Assembly (NCBI RefSeq): GCF_006538705.1
Contig: NZ_BJLP01000014.1
Span: forward strand, 1-64,000
Source of the DNA: Cellulomonas uda
Lineage (GTDB): Bacteria; Actinomycetota; Actinomycetes; Actinomycetales; Cellulomonadaceae
Reading direction: 5' to 3'
DNA: 64,000 nt
This document shows, in pieces, positions 24,228 to 31,629 of the stretch (the stretch's first letter is position 1; every line of letters begins with the position of its first letter). Position numbers and translations under genes: made by a program. A model generated the notes under the pieces. The model saw nothing but the letters and a program-made list of their open reading frames with translations, was not told the DNA's origin and searched no databases.

Positions 24228-25009
24228 GAGGACTTCGCTCCGATCCAGACAGAGAGGCCCAGCAGCAGGCCGAGGCCGACGACCCAGGCCCACAGGCCCT
24301 CGCTCACGGGGCCGAGCGAGCCGAGGTCGAGACCGCCCGGGGAGCCGTTGCCCTGCTCGTCGATGAACGCGATGATGTCGCGCTTCTCCTCGGGCGTGAG
24401 GTTGGCGTCGTTGAACACCGGCATCGACTGCGGACCCGTGAGCATCGCCTCGTACAGGTGCGTCGGCGTCGTGCCCCACAGGTTCGGGGCGAACTTGCCC
24501 TGCGAGAGCGCGCCGCCCGCGCCGATGGCGTTGTGGCACATCGCGCAGTTGGTGCGGAAGAGCGCCATGCCGGACGCCGAGTCGCCGAGCGCGGGGTCGA
24601 CCATCTCGGACGTCGGGATGGACGGGCCCGCGCCGAGCGACGCGACGTAGGCCGCGAGCTGCGCGATCTGCTCGTCCGTGAACTGCACGGGCTTCGCCTG
24701 GGCCTGCGGGCCGCTCATCTGCATCGGCATGCGACCGGTGCCGACCTGGAAGTCGACGGCGGCGGCGCCCACGCCGATCAGCGACGGTGCGCTGTCGGTG
24801 CCGGCCGCGGACGGTCCGTGGCAGGTGGAGCAGTTGGCCTGGAACAGCTTCTCGCCGGCGGCGATGTCGTCAGCGGTCGCGGTCTTCGTGGCGGCCTGGG
24901 CCGACGAAGGGGCGACCACGGCGTACACCGCACCGACCAGCAGCAGCGCCAGCAGGAGCAGCAAGGCCGGTGCGCGCCGGTCGTGCCTGCGGGCTGCGAG
25001 TGCCTTCAC
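24224..25009 (-). CDS. qcrC: cytochrome bc1 complex diheme cytochrome c subunit
   Basis: A 261-residue membrane-anchored cytochrome cc. Two heme-binding CxxCH motifs are visible, CSTCH and CAMCH, each in its own class I cytochrome c domain. An N-terminal signal-anchor (LLLLLALLLVGAVYAVVAP) and a C-terminal helix (WAWVVGLGLLLGLSVWIG) fix it to the membrane. The two hemes carry electrons straight to CtaC, replacing soluble cytochrome c. GTG at 25009 is chosen because GAGGA lies eight bases upstream; a TTG at 25030 would add seven residues. Confidence 0.95.
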   Translation of the reverse strand: MKALAARRHDRRAPALLLLLALLLVGAVYAVVAPSSAQAATKTATADDIAAGEKLFQANCSTCHGPSAAGTDSAPSLIGVGAAAVDFQVGTGRMPMQMSGPQAQAKPVQFTDEQIAQLAAYVASLGAGPSIPTSEMVDPALGDSASGMALFRTNCAMCHNAIGAGGALSQGKFAPNLWGTTPTHLYEAMLTGPQSMPVFNDANLTPEEKRDIIAFIDEQGNGSPGGLDLGSLGPVSEGLWAWVVGLGLLLGLSVWIGAKSS

Positions 25010-25055
25010 GGATCGATCCTCGTCTCGCAAGTAAGGGGGCAGGGGCGGTGCTGCG

Positions 25056-25694
25056 TCAGCGCAGCAGGTAGATGACCGCGAACAGCGCGATCCAGACGAC
25101 GTCGACGAAGTGCCAGTAGTACGAGGTCACGATCGCCGTCGTCGCCTCGTGGTGCCCGAACCGCTTGGCCGAGAACGAGCGGCCGAGCAGGAACAGGAAG
25201 GCGATGAGGCCGCCCACGACGTGCAGGCCGTGGAAGCCGGTCGTCAGGTAGAACACGGAGCCGTAGGCGCTGGACGAGATCGTCAGGCCCTCGTGCACCA
25301 GCTCGGCGTACTCGAAGACCTGGCCGCCGATGAAGAAGGCGCCCATGAGGTACGTGAGCGTCATCCACTCGTTCATGCCCCAGCGGTTGACCTGCAGGAG
25401 CGAGCCGCTCCGCACGGGCTGGAAGCGCTCGGCGGCCCACACGCCCATCTGGCACGTCACCGACGACAGCACCAGGACGGTCGTGTTGATCGCCGCGAAG
25501 GTGAGGTTGAGCTTGGCGGTCTGCTCCGCGAACTCCTCGGGCACGGCAGCGCGCACGGTGAAGTACATGGCGAAGAGTCCGGCGAAGAACATGAGCTCGC
25601 TGGCGAGCCACACGATCGTGCCGACCGAGACGGGGTTCGGTCGGTTGACGCTCACGTGGGGGGCAGAGCGAGGGGCAGCCGTTGCGGTCGACAC
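25056..25694 (-). CDS. ctaE: cytochrome c oxidase subunit III
   Basis: A 212-residue membrane subunit of the aa3 oxidase with five helices of the actinobacterial type. Recognisable segments are [33 protein letters not shown] and [15 protein letters not shown]. It heads the ctaE-qcrC-qcrA-qcrB operon, with 46 nt to qcrC. Possible starts are GTG 25694, ATG 25703 and ATG 25733. The first fits the family N-terminus and has CATAAT ending seven bases upstream, so a leaderless start is preferred. No ribosome site is seen for the others. Confidence 0.92.
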   Translation of the reverse strand: MSTATAAPRSAPHVSVNRPNPVSVGTIVWLASELMFFAGLFAMYFTVRAAVPEEFAEQTAKLNLTFAAINTTVLVLSSVTCQMGVWAAERFQPVRSGSLLQVNRWGMNEWMTLTYLMGAFFIGGQVFEYAELVHEGLTISSSAYGSVFYLTTGFHGLHVVGGLIAFLFLLGRSFSAKRFGHHEATTAIVTSYYWHFVDVVWIALFAVIYLLR

Positions 25695-25701
25695 GCTGGC
25701 C

Positions 25702-25707
25702 ATTATG
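25702..25707 (-). promoter_or_regulatory. predicted -10 element for the ctaE-qcrCAB operon
   Basis: CATAAT on the minus strand, seven bases before the GTG at 25694. TGACCC about 19 bp upstream is a possible but weak -35. If used, the ATG codons at 25703 and 25733 are not translated. Confidence 0.4.
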
Positions 25708-25978
25708 GCCGATGCGGCGTCCGCATGGGTCATTGGGCCCAGGCGCGGCGGGCGGTAAATGTCACATCGTCATGAACTCCCGGCGTGTCGGGCCGTGCGT
25801 CCGTCCGGTGGAGCCGCTGCGCGCGTCCCGTGCGGACCCGGTGAACAGGCGGCGACGGGGTCTCGCGAGGACCTGCGGGCCGGTCCGGGCGCCCGCCGCC
25901 CCGCCGGGGTCGTCGTGTCCCGCGTCACGCCGTGCCAAGATGCGTTCGACGCACGTCGACGACGAGTGAGGAAGCACC

Positions 25979-26404
25979 ATGAGCACCGCCCAGGACCAGG
26001 CCGCCGCGACCCCCGGACCGCGGATCGTCCTCTACAGCGACGACGTGGACGTGCGCGCCCAGGTGCGGCTCGCGCTCGGTCCGCGCCTGCAGCACGGGGC
26101 CCCTGCTATCGACTGGGTCGAGACCGCGACCCCCGCGGCGGTCGTCGCCGCGACCGAGGCCGGCGGCGTCGACCTGCTCGTGCTCGACGGCGAGGCCGAC
26201 AAGCTCGGCGGCATGGGTCTGGGTCGCCAGCTGAAGGAGGAGGTCTACCGCTGCCCTCCGGTGCTGGTGCTGACCGGCCGCCCGCAGGACGCGTGGCTCG
26301 CGTCGTGGTCGAACGCCGACGCGACCGTCAGCCGGCCCCTCGACCCGCTGGAGCTGCACCGCACGGTCGTCGAGCTGCTCGCCGCGCAGGCCGTCGCCGG
26401 ATGA
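25979..26404 (+). CDS. stand-alone response-regulator receiver-like protein
   Basis: A 141-residue single receiver-type domain with no output domain. Asp21-Asp22 (LYSDDVDVR) match the acidic pair, Asp70 (LLVLDGEAD) the phosphorylation site and Thr99 (VLVLTGR) the switch residue. The conserved Lys of the K-P turn is Arg119 (TVSRPLDP), so phosphorylation chemistry may be altered. No kinase lies nearby. GAGGAA precedes the ATG. Its stop overlaps the trpD ATG (ATGA), so the two are coupled. It is divergent from ctaE. A regulatory link to respiration or tryptophan synthesis is inference from position only. Confidence 0.8.
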   Translation: MSTAQDQAAATPGPRIVLYSDDVDVRAQVRLALGPRLQHGAPAIDWVETATPAAVVAATEAGGVDLLVLDGEADKLGGMGLGRQLKEEVYRCPPVLVLTGRPQDAWLASWSNADATVSRPLDPLELHRTVVELLAAQAVAG

Positions 26405-27444
26405 GCCCCGCCGCCACGTGGCCGGACCTCCTGACGGGTCTCGTCGCCGGTCAGGACCTCACCGCGCAGCAGGCGTCATGGGCGATGGACGAGATCATGC
26501 GCGGCGAGGCGTCGCCGGTGCAGATCGCGGGGTTCCTCGTGGGCCTGCGGGCCAAGGGTGAGACCGTCGACGAGCTCACCGGGCTCGCCGAGACCATGCT
26601 CGCGCACGCCCACCGCATCGAGGTGCCCGGCCGGACGGTCGACATCGTCGGCACGGGCGGCGACCGCGCGCACACCGTCAACATCTCGACGATGGCGTCC
26701 CTCGCCATCGCGGGCACGGGGCTGCGCGTCGTCAAGCACGGCAACCGGGCCGCGTCGTCCTCGTCGGGCTCCGCGGACGTCCTCGAGCAGCTCGGGATCC
26801 GCCTGGACCACACGCCCGAGCGCGTCGCGCAGATCGCGGCCGAGGCGGGCATCACGTTCTGCTTCGCGCAGGTGTTCCACCCGTCCTTCCGGCACACCGC
26901 CGTGGCGCGCGCCGGTCTGGGCATCGCCACGGCTTTCAACTTCCTCGGTCCGCTGACGAACCCGGCGCAGCCACCGGCGGCCGCGATCGGCGTCGGGGAC
27001 GGGCGGATGGGGCCGCTCATCGCGGGCGTGCTCGCGCGCCGCGGCGTCAGCGCGCTCGTGTTCCGCGGCGAGGACGGCCTCGACGAGATCGCCCCGACGG
27101 CCCCGACCCGCATCTGGCACGTGTCCGACGGTGAGGTTGTCGAGCACGTCGTCGACTGGGCTGACCTCGGGGTCGCGCGCGTCGAGCTGGCGGAGCTGCG
27201 CGGCGCCGACGCGGGCTACAACGCCGGCGTCGCCCGGGCACTGCTCGACGGCGCGCCGGGACCGGTGCGCGAGACCGTGCTGCTCAACGCGGCGGCCGCG
27301 CTCGTCGCGGACGGCACGCTGCCCGGGACGGGCGAGGGCACGCTCCTCGAGCGTCTGGCCGCGGGCGTGGAGCACGCACGCGCGTCCGTCGACTCGGGGG
27401 CCGCGCGCGAGTCGCTGGAGCGCTGGCGGCGCGCGAGCGCCTGA
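26401..27444 (+). CDS. trpD: anthranilate phosphoribosyltransferase
   Basis: A 347-residue enzyme joining anthranilate to PRPP in tryptophan synthesis. The N-terminal helical domain is followed by the PRPP-binding [17 protein letters not shown] and the [18 protein letters not shown] anthranilate-binding region. [18 protein letters not shown] and the [12 protein letters not shown] segment are also typical. It stands apart from other trp genes and is coupled to the receiver protein by a 4-nt overlap. In many actinobacteria a trpD copy lies next to ctaE, as here. Confidence 0.95.
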   Translation: MSPAATWPDLLTGLVAGQDLTAQQASWAMDEIMRGEASPVQIAGFLVGLRAKGETVDELTGLAETMLAHAHRIEVPGRTVDIVGTGGDRAHTVNISTMASLAIAGTGLRVVKHGNRAASSSSGSADVLEQLGIRLDHTPERVAQIAAEAGITFCFAQVFHPSFRHTAVARAGLGIATAFNFLGPLTNPAQPPAAAIGVGDGRMGPLIAGVLARRGVSALVFRGEDGLDEIAPTAPTRIWHVSDGEVVEHVVDWADLGVARVELAELRGADAGYNAGVARALLDGAPGPVRETVLLNAAAALVADGTLPGTGEGTLLERLAAGVEHARASVDSGAARESLERWRRASA

Positions 27445-27481
27445 TCTCGCGGCAGACGCGGCCGGGGAGCGCCGGGCGACG

Positions 27482-27763
27482 TCAGTCCTCGAGCCCCAGC
27501 GCGAACGCCTGGTCGAGGTCGTGCTGGCTGTAGGTGCGGAACGCGATGTAGGTCTGCGTGCGCAGCACACCCTCGACCTTGCTCACCCTGTCGGCGATGA
27601 CGTCGGCGAGGTCGTCGTGCTCGCGCACGCGGACGAGGGCGATGAGGTCCACCTCGCCGGTCACCGAGTAGACCTCGCTGACGCCGCGGATGTCGGCGAT
27701 CTGCGAGGCGACCTCGGGGATCCGGGCGGCGTCGGTCTCGATGAGGACGATGGCGGTCAGCAT
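27482..27763 (-). CDS. single-domain Lrp/AsnC ligand-binding (RAM) protein
   Basis: A 93-residue protein consisting only of the RAM effector domain of Lrp/AsnC regulators (LTAIVLIETDAARIPEVA, then SVTGEVDLIALVRV). The DNA-binding helix-turn-helix is absent, so it probably binds an amino acid and modulates a partner rather than binding DNA. CATGAT ends six bases before the ATG. It lies 23 nt downstream of the exonuclease gene on the same strand and converges on trpD. Confidence 0.87.
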   Translation of the reverse strand: MLTAIVLIETDAARIPEVASQIADIRGVSEVYSVTGEVDLIALVRVREHDDLADVIADRVSKVEGVLRTQTYIAFRTYSQHDLDQAFALGLED

Positions 27764-27786
27764 GGCGCCATCATGCCGCGCACCGG

Positions 27787-29697
27787 TCAGGCCGTGCGCG
27801 GCATCACGCCCGGCGCGTCGGCCACCGCGCGTGCGAGGTCCACGGGCGTCGTGCCGTCGGCGGAGGGCCGCAGAGCGACCTCGGCGCTCGCCACGTCGTG
27901 GCCCGCGACCGCGGCGGCGTGCGCGGCGATCGCGGCCGCCGGCTCGACGTCACCGAGCGCTGTGCGCACCGGGAGCGCCCAGACGCCCACGACGTCGACG
28001 ATGCGGACGCCCGGACGCTCGAGCCAGTCGAGCACGAGGTCTGCCTCCTCGGGGTGCGCGGCTGCCGCCGGGGGCACAGGTACCGGGACGTGCTCGGCGG
28101 TGGCGCGCAGCGTCGCGATGGTGGGCCGCGGGTCCGTGGCGCGGTCGACGCGGGCCGTCGCGGCGAGCCGGCCGTGGCGGACCAGGACGATCTCCCAGCC
28201 CCCGTCGTCGCTGCGGCGCGCCGCGACCACCTCGGCACACCGCGCGACGGGGCCGACCCGCTGCGCGCGAGCGGCACCGCGCAGGAACGCGCCCAGCCGG
28301 TCGCGCACGGTGGCGGCCTCCTCGTAGCGCTGCTGCGCGACGAGCGCGTCGATCCGCTCGGCGTGCGCCCCGACGACGGGCGCGGGGTCGCCCAGCATGG
28401 CGGAGCGCACCCGGTCGGTGACCGCCGCGTACCCGGTGGCGTCCTGCCCGCCGACGCAGGGCGCACCGCACCGGCCCATGTCGGCGAGCGCGCACGCGGA
28501 CGCGCCGGGGGTGGCGACGAGCGGCAGGCGGCGCGTGCACTGCCGCACCGGGAAGGACTCGTGCAGCGCCTCGAGCGCGAGCTGCGCGGACGACTGCGAG
28601 CCGAACGGGCCGATGTAGGCGGCGCCCGGCTCGTCGCGCACCTCGCGCACCACGGACAGGCGGGGGTACGGCTCGCTCGTCAGCCGGACCCACGGCATCC
28701 GCTCGGGGAACCGCGAGCGACGGTTGTAGCGCGGCGAGTGCTCGGCGATGAGCCGGAGCTCGCGCACGCGCGCCTCCAGCGGCGTCGCGCAGACCACGGG
28801 GTCGACGCGCTCGGCGATGCGCACCATCTCCTGGATGCGACCACGCTTCTCCGACGACGTGAAGTACGAGCGCACGCGCGTGCGCAACGACGTCGTCGAG
28901 GTCCCGACGTACAGGACCTCCTCGTTCGGGCCGCGGAACAGGTAGACACCGGGCGCGTCGGGCAGCCCGTCGGCGAGCGTGCGCTTGCGCCGGACCTCCT
29001 GGGGGACCGGGTCGGTCGCGGTCGCGAGATCCTCGAGGTGCGTGACGCCCAGCGGGCCGAGGCGTCCGAGCAGCGCGTGGAGCACGTCGACCGTCGCGCG
29101 CGCGTCCTCGAGCGCGCGGTGGTTCGGCGTCACCCGCGCGCCGAACAGTGCGGCGAGCGTCCCGAGCTTGTGGTTGGGGGCCTCGTCGCGGGTCACGACG
29201 CGGCGCGCGAGGCGCACCGTGTCGACGACCCGGTAGCCGGGCCACGGATGCCCCGTGCGCGCGGCCGCGGCCCGCAGGAACCCGACGTCGAACGGCGCGT
29301 TGTGCGCGACGAGGACGCTGCCGCGGGCGAACTCCAGGAACGAGGGCAGGACCTCCTCGACGGGCGGGGCTCCGACGAGCATCGACGACGTGATGCCGGT
29401 GAGGACCTGGATGAACGGGGGCACGGGGCCGCCGGGGTCCACCAGGGTCTGGAACTCGCCGAGCACCTCGCCGCCGCGCACCTTGACCGCACCGATCTCC
29501 GTGATGCCGCACTCCGCGGGCGTGCCGCCCGTCGTCTCGAGGTCGACGACCACGAACGTCACCTCGGAGAGCGGCGTGCCGATCTCGTCGAGCGCGAGCT
29601 GCACGGGCGCCGGCCCGCCCGCGCCCGGCGTCGCACCGGGTCCCGGCACCGGGTCCCCGACCCAGACGGGTCGCAGGCGGTGCAGGCTCGAGCGCAT
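27787..29697 (-). CDS. DEDD 3'-5' exonuclease fused to a GIY-YIG (UvrC/Cho-like) nuclease
   Basis: A 636-residue protein. The N-terminal DnaQ-type exonuclease has Asp/Glu in VVDLETTGGTPAECG, Asp in AHNAPFDVGFLR, and the His/Asp pair in NHRALEDARATVD (DEDDh type). From about residue 215 a GIY-YIG nuclease follows (GVYLFRGPNEEVLYVGTS), with a UvrC-like Cys motif (MGRCGAPCVGG) near 400. The UvrC RNase H-like half is missing. The family is common in actinobacteria (mycobacterial Rv2191) and presumably acts in DNA repair; biochemical role is not settled. TACGGT ends seven bases before the ATG. Confidence 0.9.
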   Translation of the reverse strand: MRSSLHRLRPVWVGDPVPGPGATPGAGGPAPVQLALDEIGTPLSEVTFVVVDLETTGGTPAECGITEIGAVKVRGGEVLGEFQTLVDPGGPVPPFIQVLTGITSSMLVGAPPVEEVLPSFLEFARGSVLVAHNAPFDVGFLRAAAARTGHPWPGYRVVDTVRLARRVVTRDEAPNHKLGTLAALFGARVTPNHRALEDARATVDVLHALLGRLGPLGVTHLEDLATATDPVPQEVRRKRTLADGLPDAPGVYLFRGPNEEVLYVGTSTTSLRTRVRSYFTSSEKRGRIQEMVRIAERVDPVVCATPLEARVRELRLIAEHSPRYNRRSRFPERMPWVRLTSEPYPRLSVVREVRDEPGAAYIGPFGSQSSAQLALEALHESFPVRQCTRRLPLVATPGASACALADMGRCGAPCVGGQDATGYAAVTDRVRSAMLGDPAPVVGAHAERIDALVAQQRYEEAATVRDRLGAFLRGAARAQRVGPVARCAEVVAARRSDDGGWEIVLVRHGRLAATARVDRATDPRPTIATLRATAEHVPVPVPPAAAAHPEEADLVLDWLERPGVRIVDVVGVWALPVRTALGDVEPAAAIAAHAAAVAGHDVASAEVALRPSADGTTPVDLARAVADAPGVMPRTA

Positions 29698-29827
29698 GTC
29701 CCGGACCGTACCCCCGCGCTCCGACACGCCCCGCCGGGCGTGCGTCGCGTGTCGCGTCCCGGTCGGCTCCCCCCGACGCGCCCGCGGACTGCGCGCGTGC
29801 CCCCGCGGAGCGGCCTAGGGTGACGCC

Positions 29828-31195
29828 ATGGTGGTCGACGCGCAGGTCCCGGCGTCGCTGCGGGCCGAGCTCGTCGCGGTCGCCGCCCGCACGCTCGCGG
29901 GGTACGACCCGACCGCGGTCCCGGCGTCGCTGCGGCGCGTCGCGGCGTTCGCCCCGGCGAAGCGCGCGTCCGCGGGTGCCGTCCCGTTGTGGTCCGCGCT
30001 GGACGACGAGCACTTCCGCTCGCGCGCCGCGCGCACGTGGGCGGGTGAGCACCCGGACCTCGCGGCCGCGCTGGGCGCGCCCGCGAGACCCCACGAGCCG
30101 GACGACGAGCCCGGCGACCAGCCGGAACACGAGCCCGACGACGAGCCCGGCGACCAGCCGGAGCACGAGCCCGACCGTGAGCAGGACCGTGAGCCGCAGG
30201 GGCCGCCCGTCGCGGCCCCTGCGCCGTCCCTCGCTGCCGCGGCCGGGGCGTGGCTGCTGGGCGCCGACTGGCGCGCGCTGCTGCCGTCCACCGCGACCGC
30301 ACCGCACCGCACCGGCCCCGCCACGCCGCCCGACGCGGCCGCGCGCGCCCGGGACGAGCTCGAACGCGTGCGTGCCGAGCGCGACGCCGCACTCGAGGAG
30401 CTGGCCACGCTGCGCAAGCAGGCGCGCAGGCTCCGCTCGGACGCCGACCGCGCGCGTGCGGAGGGACGTCGCGCGCTCGAGCAGGCCGCCGAGGAGCTCG
30501 CGCAGGCCCGTGCCGCGCGTGACGAGGCGGCGACCGCGCTCGAGGTGGCGGGTGACGAGCGACGAGCGGCCGACGCGGAGCGGACCGCGGCGCGCGCCGA
30601 GCTGCGGGTGGCCCGCAAGCTCGCCGACGCGCGCGTGCGGCTGCTGCTGGACACGATCGTCGACGCGGCGAGCGGGTTGCGCACCGAGCTGGCGCTCCCA
30701 CCGGCGAGCGAGCTGCCCGCGGACCTCGTCGCACCGGCGCAGGAGGCTGCCCCCGCGCGGCTGGGGTCGCGCGGGCGGCACGTCGACGACCCCGGGCTGC
30801 TCGACGAGCTGCTGCGGCAGCCGCGCGCGCACCTCGTCGTGGATGGTTACAACGTCACGAAGACGGGGTACGCCGAGCTCACGCTGGAGCGGCAGCGACG
30901 CATGCTCGTCGACGGCCTCGCGGGCCTCGCGACGCGCACCGGGGCGGAGGTCACGTGCTGCTTCGACGGTCGCCCGACGCCGCTCGCACCGGGCACGCTC
31001 GCCCACGGCGTGCGGGTGCGGTTCTCGGTGGGGGAGATCGCCGACGACCTCATCCGTCGGCTGGTGCAGGCCGAGCCGACCGGACGTGTGGTGGTCGTCG
31101 TCACGAGCGACCAGGAGGTGGCGCGCGACGTCGAGGCGCGGGGTGCGTACGTGGTGCCGTCGGCCACGCTCGTCGCACGGCTGCGGCACGCCTGA
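29828..31195 (+). CDS. NYN (PIN-like, YacP-type) RNase-domain protein with central coiled coil
   Basis: A 455-residue protein. Residues 1-85 form an alpha-helical region of unknown function. Residues 90-125 are an acidic linker holding two exact EPDDEPGDQPEH repeats. A coiled coil covers about 170-270 (ELERVRAERDAALEEL onward). The C-terminal 170 residues are an NYN domain with VVDGYNVTKTG, VTCCFDGRPTP, IADDLIRRLV and VVTSDQEVARD giving the acidic metal-binding cluster of PIN/NYN ribonucleases. YacP (Rae1) cleaves mRNA on the ribosome; a similar role is possible. TAGGGT ends six bases before the ATG. Confidence 0.87.
   Translation: MVVDAQVPASLRAELVAVAARTLAGYDPTAVPASLRRVAAFAPAKRASAGAVPLWSALDDEHFRSRAARTWAGEHPDLAAALGAPARPHEPDDEPGDQPEHEPDDEPGDQPEHEPDREQDREPQGPPVAAPAPSLAAAAGAWLLGADWRALLPSTATAPHRTGPATPPDAAARARDELERVRAERDAALEELATLRKQARRLRSDADRARAEGRRALEQAAEELAQARAARDEAATALEVAGDERRAADAERTAARAELRVARKLADARVRLLLDTIVDAASGLRTELALPPASELPADLVAPAQEAAPARLGSRGRHVDDPGLLDELLRQPRAHLVVDGYNVTKTGYAELTLERQRRMLVDGLAGLATRTGAEVTCCFDGRPTPLAPGTLAHGVRVRFSVGEIADDLIRRLVQAEPTGRVVVVVTSDQEVARDVEARGAYVVPSATLVARLRHA
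30095..30166 (+). repeat. 36-bp in-frame tandem duplication in the NYN gene
   Basis: Two copies of a 36-bp unit (30095-30130 and 30131-30166) differ at two bases and encode EPDDEPGDQPEH twice. It lengthens a disordered acidic linker and is a likely site of copy-number variation. Confidence 0.8.
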
Positions 31196-31265
31196 GCGAC
31201 CGGCGCCACGCGCGGGCGCCAGGCGTGTCCCGGGCGTGTCGGAGGTCGGCCCTAGCGTCCGGCTC

Positions 31266-31499
31266 ATGATCATCGACTGCGAGGGGTGCACCGCCCGCCC
31301 GGCCGCCTGCGCCGACTGCGTCGTCACGTTCGTCCTCGAGGTGCCCCGCCGGCGCGGCGCCGAGCGCACCGGCGGTGGGGACGCGGCCGCGCGGGTCGGC
31401 CCGCCGGCGTTCGAGCTCGACGAGGCGGAGCGGGCGGCCCTGGGCACGTTGTCCGACCTGCGGCTGGTGCCGCCGCTGCGCATGGCCGAGGGCGGCTGA
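31266..31499 (+). CDS. Cys-rich small conserved actinobacterial protein, 77 aa
   Basis: A 77-residue protein with four cysteines near the N-terminus in DCEGCTARPAACADC, spaced C-x2-C-x7-C-x2-C, followed by VVTFVLEVPRRR. The spacing would suit a zinc knuckle or a small Fe-S site. I recall similar short proteins in other actinobacteria but know no function. TAGCGT ends seven bases before the ATG and there is no ribosome site. It follows the NYN gene by 70 nt on the same strand. Confidence 0.7.
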   Translation: MIIDCEGCTARPAACADCVVTFVLEVPRRRGAERTGGGDAAARVGPPAFELDEAERAALGTLSDLRLVPPLRMAEGG

Positions 31500-31520
31500 C
31501 GCGCGAGGCAGGACGACGGG

Positions 31521-31565
31521 TGCGACGACGAGGGTTGCGACGACGACGGTCGCGACGACGACGGG
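31521..31565. repeat. 15-bp tandem repeat, three copies
   Basis: TGCGACGACGAGGGT, TGCGACGACGACGGT and CGCGACGACGACGGG follow one another directly, leading into the left arm of the terminator. Confidence 0.7.
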
Positions 31566-31606
31566 CGGGCGGGAGATCCGTGGGACCTCGCCGCCCGCCC
31601 GTCGTC
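31557..31606. terminator. bidirectional terminator between the Cys-rich gene and acyl-CoA ligase
   Basis: GACGACGGGCGGGCGG (31557-31572) and CCGCCCGCCCGTCGTC (31591-31606) form a perfect 16-bp stem. The 18-nt loop can itself fold by GAG/CTC and TCC/GGA pairs. Confidence 0.8.
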
Positions 31607-31629
31607 AGTGCACCCGACGCGCGGCGCGG

